From positions 186,001 to 250,000 of the forward strand of contig RMBW01000022.1 of NCBI GenBank assembly GCA_004009845.1: a stretch of 64,000 nt of DNA, in the 5' to 3' direction. This DNA is from Davidsoniella eucalypti. Its lineage: Eukaryota > Ascomycota > Sordariomycetes > Microascales > Ceratocystidaceae. The translations under genes and the position numbers were made by a program. The notes beneath the pieces are model-generated. The model was not told the DNA's origin and ran no database searches. It saw nothing but the letters and a program-made list of their open reading frames with translations. Below, in pieces: positions 54,201-64,000 of this stretch. Each line of letters begins with the position of its first letter. The first letter of the stretch is position 1.

Positions 54201-56349
54201 TGAACAATCCGGAAACCAAGAGAGGCTAGAGCAACTGGATATAGATAAGATCCTTGAGACTGCCGAAGTAACAAAGACAGCTGTCACCGACAAGATGAAC
54301 CTGAGTGGCGGTGGCATTGACTGGGACAACTTCATGCAGTACACTGATGTCAAGGTTGATGAGCTTGCTAAAGATTGGGATGATATCATCCCTGAGGACC
54401 AGCTGATCAAGTTGAAAGAGGAGGATGAAAAACGCAAGAATGAGGAATATCTTCAAGAGATGGTCGATGCAAATGCTCCTCGGAAAGCTTCTTTGAAGGG
54501 TCGTAATGCTATCGACTCTGACAGAGCAGACCGCCTGGCCAAGAAGCGTGAGCGCGAGTACCAAAAGGAGCGTGATCAAGAGGTCCGCCGTGCCATGAAG
54601 GCCGACCCCAAACGGCCTTTGAACGAGCGCGAGCAACGAAATCTCATCCGTGCCCTACAAAGATTTGGTTCAATGGAGGATCGTGGTGATGAGATCGTAC
54701 AAGACGCCAAGCTTGCTGATCGTGATCGTGAAGTGATCACTAATTTTGTTTCCTCCTTCATTCAAGAATGTCGCCGTGTGGTCGATGAGCATACCAGTCG
54801 CCTTGCCGATGACGAAAAGAAGAATGGAAAGGTCGTTGCCAAGAAGGATAAGAAGGCAATTCTGTTTGACTTTGGAGTCCTGAAGAAGGTCAATGCCGAA
54901 ACTCCAGTCGAGCGCCCACCACAACTACGGACTTTGCGTGATGCGCTCAACCTCATCGGCGATTGGAAGTCGTTCCGAATTCCCGAAGCTACCAAATCCG
55001 CTCATTACTCCTGCCCATGGGGAGCTCGCGAAGACGGTATGCTACTTGTTGGTATTGACCGCTATGGCTTCGGCGCGTGGACACAGATTCGTGATGATGC
55101 TGAACTCGAAATGTCGCATAAATTCTTCCTCGAGGAGCATCGTATCGAGAAGAAGGAAGAGCGTACTAAGGGTGGAGACAAGATCAAAGCCCCCGGTGCT
55201 GTCCACCTGACCCGTCGGGCCGAATATCTTCTCTCGGTAGTGTACGCGAAGTATTCCGACGACATCACAGCTAAGAAGATTGTCGAAAACCATCACCGCA
55301 CAAATAAGAAGGTACCGGGATCTAACGGCGTTCGGAAGATCGAAAATGGTTCACCAGCACCATCAATGTCTCGAAATGGAAGCGGTAGCCGCCACCGTGA
55401 TGTTGCCCGACCTGGTCTCGAAAGCAGCAAGCGCAGAAGCGCTCTCGGCGAAGAGCGTGGCTCTAAGCATCGCTCTAATAGCCGTGAGCGTGACCCCGAG
55501 TCCCCCAAACGGAAACGCCGTGATGAGGACGAACATCGCCTATCTAAGCATCGCCGGGTTGATGAAGATCGCCGCCGCGAAGAGCGCCGAGACGACCGAT
55601 ACCGCGATGATCGTCGTCGGATGGAGGATCCTCGCCGTGAAGGCCGCCGTGACGACGTGAGGGATCGTGAACGCGAGCGCGAGCGTGAAAGAGAGCGAGA
55701 ACGGGAACGTGAGCATGACCGTGACCGTGACCGTGACCGTGACTATCGTGACTACCGCGATCGGGAGCGTGACCGTGACCATACCCGTGATCGTGACCGT
55801 GAACGCGACAGAGACCGAGATCGTAGTGACCGGGAAAGAGAGCGAGAGCGTGAACGTGAGCGTGAATGGGGCCGCGACCGTGATCGTGACCGTGACCGTG
55901 ACCGTGATTCACGTAGAAGTGATACGCGCGAAGATAGCTACTCACGGTCTGAGTCTGTAAGCGACGATGCCCGATCCCGTGCTCTTCGCCGGCTTAGCGA
56001 TCTCCGGCGCCATGGTGACAACCCGTCTAACCCCGACAACGACGTCCGACTTTGGGTTCTGCTCAAGCCAGTGCGAGAAAACTTTGAGCGCATCTTGGAT
56101 ACGACCAAAGAACGCGTGCGTAGCAACAAGCAGCGTGCAAAGATCTACGGTGACGAGCTCCTCATTGTTGGAGACTTCCTCGAGAACAAGGCGACGCAGG
56201 TTGAGTCAGCGGCTAGAAACGATTTCTGGCGCTTCCTTGCGGACCTATGGCCAGTAGAATCGGCGCAGCTATCAGGCGACAAGCTGCGTCGGATGTATAC
56301 CATGCTTGCTTCACGACGCGATAAGGCCAAGGAGGAAGCTTCTGGTTAA
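51209..56349 (+). CDS. CHD1: Chromodomain helicase DNA-binding protein 1 (Chd1)
   Basis: Four exons (51209-51577, 51632-51658, 51731-51809, 51866-56349) encode 1652 residues. An acidic N-terminus is followed by two chromodomains (about 250-325, YNVKWQGSSHMHATWQ; about 347-395, YFIKWKGLFYQDCTWE) and a SNF2 ATPase with DEMGLGKT near 460 and DEAH near 568. The helicase C lobe (VLIFSQMVAMLDLLGEYLNF; ARAHRIGQKKPVNIYRLVS) runs to about 890. A SANT-SLIDE-like DNA-binding region lies near 1165-1290, an RD/RE tract near 1405-1515 and a C-terminal CHCT domain (RLWVLLKPVRENFERILDTT) near 1545-1640. Chd1 slides and spaces nucleosomes behind pol II. Exon 2 is only 27 nt and in phase 0 on both sides. All ATPase motifs are intact. 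Confidence 0.96.
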
Positions 56350-59300
56350 CTGGAAAGCGACCGATCTTGTCTTTTTACTTTGCCGACACGTTTCTTTTAT
56401 TTTGTTGTAAAAATTATTCTTCTGCTGGCTTGCTTTGTTCTTCTGATGATATCATATTCGTTCTCTATTTCTTCCATCTCCCTTCTTTTCTTTTCTCTAC
56501 TGGTTCGAATTTGTTAGCACTACTATGCTTGGGATTCAGCATTCCCTGGCTTCTTTTATTTTTTTATTTTTTTATCATGTTGGTATATACACAGCCAAAA
56601 GGCGTGTTTTTTTTCTTGGTCATCTATCTTCTTTTATCGGGTTTTCTATTATTTTTCATTTCATTTTCACGGGCTATCTCATTGGCCTACTTTCGATACG
56701 TTTCCAAACGGCGTTTATATCGGGTCATCTGGATTCTTTCTCATCGTTTATCATCATGGGTGTTGCAATACAAAAAGTATAAATGAACCCCCTGTGTACC
56801 TTTTTTTTTTTCTTCTTTACTTATTCTTCTCCATCTTGCGCTTGTTCTTAATTCTTTCTATAAATCATTGTCCTCTTTGTTTGGAGTTTTCTTGCCCGGA
56901 GTTATCGTTTTGCTCGCTTTTGGAACACAACAAAAAAGCGAGATTTTCTTTTCCTGTCTACGTCACGAGCCACATCTTCTGTATCTAGACACGGATAGGA
57001 ACGACGGACTGTCTGTCTGTCTTACTTTGGCCAGCTGCTACTTATACTGTAATCTAATTCCGGCTTTGAATCTTGGGTTTGGGTTGGGCAATACCGGGTT
57101 ATCTGTTAATTTCTATTGAATCAATATACTTGCTTCTATGCCAAGGCCGTTGGCTAGAGGTGTGTTTTCTGTAAACGAACGTGATTTCTACATATTTTGT
57201 GGCTATTCCCCTGTTGTATAATGTAATTGTATGTAATGACTGATAATACATGTGTCTTGTCCATTAGCTTGTTTATTCTAGTTTTCCTGAAGAAGACAAT
57301 AAGAGCAAATAGATCCCGGGAGGCTTGATATTCAAGGCCTGACTGGTGGTGATGATAGATTTGATCTGACCTTGTCACGGAACCGATCGGCTGGAGTAGT
57401 TCATGAGTGGCTTTCCTAGCTTCTTTTTGTTTTCTTTTTATTTATTTAGATAATTTCAGGGTTCGTATAGGTGTGATGCTGATTATCATATTTTTATTTT
57501 ATTTTCTTCATACGACGGACGCTATAGTGCATCGAGTATGTATTACCGAGTGGTTCATGTCTCTCTACTTTTTTTAATTTGTTTTTGTCAAGACTTGTTC
57601 TATCTTGTTCTTTTTGCTCGCTTACATGAGGGGAAAAAGAACGATCTGCTAGCATGAAATAAATGAAGGGAGGCGAAAGACGGGACTCAGAAATCAGGAC
57701 AAAACAGTCTTTTTTTCGTTGCTTGTTCTTGGGGGGTACTTGGATATTAAGCCCGGAGTTTTCTAGGCTTGAATCCGATACAAAGAAACAGCTAAAAAGA
57801 ACCGAATGACCGACTAACCGAAGCTTGTCAGCCTCGTCTCCTATTCAGATGCGAGGAACAAAGGGTCCATACAGGGCATTAGTATTAGTAGAAAAGCCGT
57901 GTTGTGATTGCATATTGTTGCTCTCGTTGCTCAAGCGAGACTCAGATAAAAGATGACAAGTCATGGACATGTCATTAGAGACGCCAATTCGGGGTGTTGC
58001 TCTTGCTAGTCCGCCTCTCTACTTTCATGCCATCAAATCAAATCATGTACATTACATAGATAGCCACTCGCTAGGCTCGGCTTGGATTAGTGCGCAGAGC
58101 TGATCGAAATATTACATTCTTAGTCTTATCTAGACTGGAGACTAACAATGGCCGTATCTACAGTGCACAAGGTACTTACAGATATACGAGCTACTGCTAG
58201 CAAAAGATGTGTATCTGTGACAGGACGCAAAGCTCCATTCAAGGTAGGGGACCGTATGGCCGAGAGACAAAGCCTACATTTTCCATCGGCCCATCTACTT
58301 ATGCACACTTCCAGTAGTCTACTAATAGCGAAGCAACGACCGTCTGTCACCACAAAAGATCCAGTGAGCTATACAGCCAGCCCTCTAGCTTTCCAAACTC
58401 CCGACAGACTACAAGTATACATGACTGCATACAGCCAGAAAAAGACTTAGCATTGAGGAACAGCGTAGTCAAATAGGCACACCCTATGGAGCCGAGGATG
58501 ACTTCAGCTAGCCACAAACACCCGAGCCAACCGACCATCTGACCTGATATATTGGAAAGCGATAGGTTGGCTACCACTTGCTAGACTTGGGGTACCTTGG
58601 ATTTTGCTCTTTCCGCAGCCTCGACCGAAGGTAGTGACAGCCGGCAGAAGCCTATAGGCTGGAAAGATAAGCCGACCAGAAGCTGAAAAAAAAGGACAAC
58701 AAAGCACAAGGGGGGTTCGTCATTGCTCGAACCTACTACTGGTCATTTCATAGCTGAAACCAAGAAACGAATAGCGTCACGGAAGAACAGAGAATAAAGA
58801 ACCAAGACAACTGCATGAACTAGCAAGGGAGGCAGACACACTGACCGGTTGCTTGGTGGCGTTTGCCTCGATTTATCCGAAGAGAAGCAGAACACAGGTA
58901 GCTGATTGGGCATCATCAGCACTAGATCTACATGTGTAAAAGAAGGAAAGGAAGGAGTGCTAGAGCGATTTCCAAAGAAAACCTGGAAGGAAGAAGATCA
59001 AGGCAGTAAGCATGACTGAGCGTTGACGCAAGGAAAATCGAGATGAAATAAAATAAGAGGTACATAGTGCCAGCAACTAACACGGCGTTCTATTCTGTTT
59101 ATGCGGTTGGTTCACGACTACACAGGAGCAATGCAAGCAAGCAAAGGCCCGGCCACCATTTATAGGTAGCTTCTCCAAAGGTGCCAGTCATGGGATCGTC
59201 GTCAGAACAGTCAGTTACTCTCCGAGAAGTATTGTGTTCTCGGGCAAAGCTCACCGCAAGGACAGAAACACACGGACATCCCATCTTTGTGGCTTGTGGA

Positions 59301-62300
59301 TATTGCCTAATGTGCTAGGTGCCGCTTAACGCATTTGTAGGCTACTATAGGAGTGAAGCCGATATTGTGTTTCGCAAGACCGTGAGATTGGAGTTGTAGA
59401 TAACTTAGACAGTGCAGTTGGACAAGGCAGAACCTGGCTAGCCGAGGGTTCGTGCATCAAACATAACACGCACTGTATAGGTGGAGAGGACGATAGCTTT
59501 AAGCGTAGGGTCTTATTTTCTGGGTTGTCTAGTAGCTGCTTAGTTTTCGTATTCATCCCAGACATCAACTGCGAGTTTCTGTAGATCCGGAATGTAAAAC
59601 AGCACGTTAGTAATGGACCATTATGCACATTGTAGGGTTGTTCGGGTGATTGGGCAGGACATCTAATAGTGAGGAAGATTAGTATCAGGCTATATAACTA
59701 TACGTAAATACATCATCTTACTCGTAGCAGTTGGTTGGGTCATTAATCCCAAGTGATGATCGAAGCCATGCTTTCTATCTATTGGATGATATGAGGTCGT
59801 ACGCTCTCACGGACGAAGTCGGAATAGTAAGTAGCCATCAAGAAGATTGGAATTCCAGACAAGGTAAGCGGCGATGTAAGTTCCGTAACCCGACTGGCCG
59901 TGTTCATCCCCGCGCTGATGATTGATGGCAGAATATATGAGTCTTCAGATTGTCAGCTCGGCAGTAACCTTGATTGTCTGCATCTAACACAAGGTAGTAG
60001 AGAGTGCAAATCAGAGGCGGCAGAAGAGATGAGTAGACATCTAAACCGAGTCGATATTCTCGTATAGTTTTCTATTTGAAGGATGAATAATAGTGATGTT
60101 ACTTGACTACTAAAATCCGACTAGGAAAAAAAAGGAAAGCAGCAGCACCAAGAAGAGCCTTGTCGCGCAAAGAGAACAGAGCTGCGTCGAAAAACTGCAC
60201 TAATAGCTGGATGTGCAGAATTGGCTTACTAGGAGCTGTGGAGGTGGTGTGTCACTAGTCACTAGTACACAACTGAGACATAGACAACAAGCCTTCTCTC
60301 CACTATCTCTCTGGTTCTCGTTCTATTCCAGCACTCGAACAAATCACATTGATCTGCCATCTAGCGAGGCTGACCGGCTGCTGGCTGACTGTCTACTGTC
60401 ATTGGTCTAGAACACTCTGCCCGTTCAAGAAGAGCCACGATTCATCGAGTGAGGGGAGAGGAGGCAAAAGAGAAAGGAATGTGTACACACATGCCCAACA
60501 ACACAGAAGATATCTATACGCTGTAGAGTGATAGCGAGCTCAGCTCGGTAGAACTAGTCTCCTCTAAGAAGCTGTAGGCGGAAATCGGGAGACTAGCTGC
60601 GGTATGCTGGAGGGAGGAGGGGAAGCAATGTGGAATGGGTACTTTTACAGATATCACGATGATTCCATCTTGATGTTGGTGTGCTGATATGTAACCGGCG
60701 AGCATGACAATTACCTTGCCGCCTCTTGACTTGGCTCTTTATTCCTGGTCTCGCCTTTAGTTCTCTCCTCGGGCTATGTAACCCGTTGGATGGTTGTTAG
60801 GCGGAATGTTGGCGCATACGGGACATGCATATACACTACGCTTCTACGTAGCGCTGTCTTTCTCTCTATTATGTGGCGTGCCGTCATATGGCATGCCGCT
60901 GTACACGATTGCACGGTGTTGGCTTCGCGTGGTTCTTGTTTCTCCGGTGTTTCCATCTCTGTCTTGCGCTTAAATGAGTTGTTCTTTGGTGGCGTTTTCT
61001 TCTGTGGTGCGCTATCCTGTTGATCTATACAGGGCTTATTCTATCAACTAAGAGTCTCCCAATACGTAGGATACACTAGCTAGCTCAGCAATAGTCCGTA
61101 ATGAACGATTCCGCTCCTCTTCTTCACCTCTACAAACTTCCAACTCAATCGGTACACTCATACGTAGTTTTCCTTCGCTCATCGCTGGCACATACCGGTC
61201 AGCTTCGCCATGAACGGACAAGACGTGGCTTGTTATTTGTCTTCTTTTGTCTCCGTGGCGTTTGCAAGCGGTCTTTTTTGGGGTCCAGCTCGGCGTTCTT
61301 TTGGTGCAACATTGGCATCATCTACACCTTCACAAGTAACTCTGTGTGTCCTCGGAGCTGGCTCGAGATAACCCAGCCTTGGTGGGCGTCACTTGAGATA
61401 TCTCTTCTTCTTCATCCGGCCATTGTAGTACAAACAGCGTTGCACTATCTGTGCACACTTACAAAATCATGTACATATATCATGTTGTGTCTCCTCCACT
61501 GCGAGAGACTGCGGGAGAGAGTGAGGACTAAACAGGTGCTGTTTGATCGTTCGTTGTTCCAGGGCCGAGAATGACAACACACAGTATCATGGTAAGCGAA
61601 AGCGTATGGAAGAGGCCAAAGTCAAGTTACAGCACATGACATCAATGAACCCAATGTCTCGGAATATCCTCCGGCTCTACATCTGAACTGTACTTGTATA
61701 CTTGGCTCTATGGCCGTGATTCATATCTGATATCATCAAGTTGAATAGCGAGAATATATATAATTTGAGATAACCGGAGAGATCAACCGTGTTTCCCTCT
61801 TATCGATCGATGCTACCCCATAGCCAACAAAAACCGGCTTTTTATTTATTTATTTGCTTTGTTTTTACTGTTGCCATTTTTTGCACATTTAACGGCTGGT
61901 TTATATATATTTTCCGCTGTCGCCTAGCGTGCATGAGGAATTAGTGAACGTCTTATAGATGCTGTTATATAGAGGGGAAGGGGATACTGGAATTACACGG
62001 ACTTAAGTCGAGTACATGATAAGATATAGATTCAAATGAAGTCATATAAGCCAGCACATCTACATATTTGCTCTGTATCATGCCATCAACTATATATATG
62101 TGGAAGGTTTCCAGATTATTGACATCATACACACCCCTCCCTTTCATCACCTTGGCTATAGTATGATTTTCCCCATCTCTTTCCTCTTTTCCCCTTTGAG
62201 ACCTTATTTTCCCATTCTACAGCACCTACTGGCTTTACTGGTGAAATCAGAAGAAAAAAGAAAGAAACGGTCTAGACCATGACCGAATATCTGTGAACTA

Positions 62301-64000
62301 AGCCCGCGCAGGATTTTTGGAATATCTACTGAGAAACCAGCACTGCTGGTTTTCCGAGCCTTTGAACAAGAATATATCTGTATCCAAGGGGGGGTGTGGC
62401 CAAAGGAGCATCAGGAAGAAGAAAAACACAAAAAATAGATTAGCTGAATAAAGTGTTTATTCTCAAGTCTTGCTTGGAATTTTAAACAAGGCATAATTTG
62501 GACGCTGTGATGTAGAAATGAGATAGAGAGGAAACAAATATACTACAGACTGTTGTAATATAGAGAGATATGGTATGGTTATTACACAAACGCATTTCAA
62601 CTCTTCTTGTTCCCTGGTTCTTCTTCCCCGAGTTACTACCTCAAGCAAGTGACCGGTCGGAACCGAAAAAAAAAGAAGAAGAAAAGGAAACGTCGAATGT
62701 CGATTTGTAAACATTTCTAATACCAAGTCTTCGGCTCCGCAACATCACCAATGATACAAGCGGAACGTGATGATGAGAAAGCCAAGCGAGGCCAACTTTG
62801 ACAAGACAAAACAAGACACAAGCATGTGAATGAAAACTCGGCACGGACAATATATGGCCTGAGCACCAGCATCGGCTACCTAGCGAGCTTAACTAACTCT
62901 TGCTCGGGTTCCATCGTGACTCTGATGGCCGCATTCAGCAAGCCGGAGAAACTGGGCGTTGTGATGGACTTGATGTGTCAATTAATTGCCTCGATTAGCC
63001 CCGAGCAACTAACTAGCTTAAGCTGTATCAGATATATGACACAGCTCAAATAAGTAGCAAACTACCTTTTTTTTTTCTTTTCTTTTTTTTTCTTCGTTTT
63101 ATTTGCTTGCTTACTCATCTATCAACAAGGACGACCCTTGGGCCGTTCTTCCTACCATTGCTATGTATGCTACAGCTATAACCAACTATACTGGTGAATT
63201 TATAGAGGCAAAAAATAACTGGGAGAAGGAAAAGAAAGGCATTGCTGTTCAAATCACCCAAGGCGGTAATATTCCCTCTTTCTATCAACCTTGTGCATCA
63301 AGGGCAGCTACTGCCATGATTAGTATTTCGTGGATAAGCTAATACTACTAACTTCTATTGCTGCTACTTCTTCTTGATATTAGCGCCGCTTAACTGCCCT
63401 CCTTGGACTTGGGAGACCAGCAATACAGAGAGGGAAAAGTGCATATATATAGTATACAATTGTGTATGTAGAGATAACGCAGGGAAGAACTGGCTTTTAC
63501 GCTTCCATGCACTAATGACAGCTAAAGCTAGCAATTGATAATCTCCCTCGGGCCTAACTGGACTTTATATTAGTTGCTTTCCTCCGAGAACAGGGAGACT
63601 TGACACCTGAGTCAAATACATCAACAAGGGCGCAAAAAAAAGAAAGAAAACTTCCACCGCTTAGTTTTACCTCTACTTACATACAGAGAGGCTTTCCTTG
63701 TTCTTGCGTCTTCGTGCTTTTTTCACAAGCTCTTTAGGATCGATGCTTCGTTGACCGTGCCTCCTGTGACTTGAACGGGTTGGAATAGAAATTGTAACTC
63801 TGCCCTGCTACTTGATTACGCGCTGATATCCTCTCATTTCAAAGTTAAAAGCGAAGCGGCCGTCGTCTTTTCGTCCGCCTTTCCCCCCTTCCCCTCTCCT
63901 CTCTCCTTCGTTGACGTGGGGTGAGGTGGATAACAATCTGAACTTGTTCCCATGAATAGTAAGTAAGTACCCCCCACCAAAAGAAATGGCCCAGTTAGAT
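56350..64000. other. Long spacer without recognised gene
   Basis: The first 800 bases are an unusually T-rich 3' region of CHD1. The remaining 6.9 kb shows only short frames on both strands; none has a known motif, and no tRNA arm pairing was found. A 79-codon frame at 63103-63342, after a long pyrimidine tract, is the most protein-like but remains unsupported. The last 150 bases turn C/T-rich and may be the leader of a gene beyond the window. Confidence 0.45.

Noticed and set aside
63103..63342. 79-codon frame after a long pyrimidine tract near the right edge.
   Set aside because: It has a protein-like composition but no recognised family, no ATG at its start and no partner exon.

Overview
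The window is fungal nuclear DNA. Intron-bearing genes use GT..AG splice sites with CTAAC-type branch points, and the genes have simple pyrimidine-rich leaders. Two tRNA genes carry introns. The gene set (GH16 secreted glucanase, FAH hydrolase-like enzyme, fungal small secreted protein, Mnn10-type mannosyltransferase, Prp40, Chd1, Rli1, dynactin p50) fits a filamentous ascomycete (Pezizomycotina). I cannot fix the genus. Coding DNA is clearly more GC-rich than the long AT-rich spacers, and several spacers are unusually long.

Layout. 1-8.3 kb is a compact housekeeping block: the 3' part of dynactin p50 (+), ribosomal protein S28 (+), the molybdopterin synthase sulfur carrier subunit (+), a small membrane protein (-), a disordered protein with a PP1-docking motif (-), the SDH assembly factor Sdh6/SDHAF1 (-) and an FAH-family enzyme (+). 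8.6-12 kb holds one large single-pass membrane protein (-). 12-18 kb is nearly gene-free apart from a dispersed repeat and a tRNA-Leu(UAG). 18.2-22.1 kb is MNN10 with an ATG-free leader exon and a leader intron of about 1.7 kb. 22-33 kb is an 11-kb spacer in which I find no gene. 33.3-34.4 kb is a GH16 glucanase. 35.7-38.7 kb is an accessory island: a decayed Tad-type LINE, a second copy of the dispersed repeat with a poly-A tail, a hairpin-rich locus that looks like an unrecognised RNA gene, and a tRNA-His(GUG). 41.3-42 kb is a small secreted protein. 42.9-56.3 kb is a nuclear and RNA block: PRP40 (+), RLI1/ABCE1 (-) and CHD1 (+). 56.4-64 kb again shows no convincing gene.

The genes do not form one pathway. 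The recurring themes are gene expression (RPS28, PRP40, RLI1, CHD1, tRNAs), cell wall and secretion (MNN10, GH16 glucanase, small secreted protein, large membrane protein) and mitochondrial or cofactor biogenesis (SDH6, the molybdopterin synthase subunit; RLI1 is itself an Fe-S protein). The observations I rate highest are the hairpin-rich, T-run-free locus upstream of tRNA-His, the 12-nt in-frame micro-exon of RLI1 that carries the first cysteine of an Fe-S cluster, the repeat family sitting upstream of both tRNA genes, and the long ATG-free leader of MNN10. All exon boundaries were read by eye from splice signals and protein-family conservation; none is supported by transcript data here.
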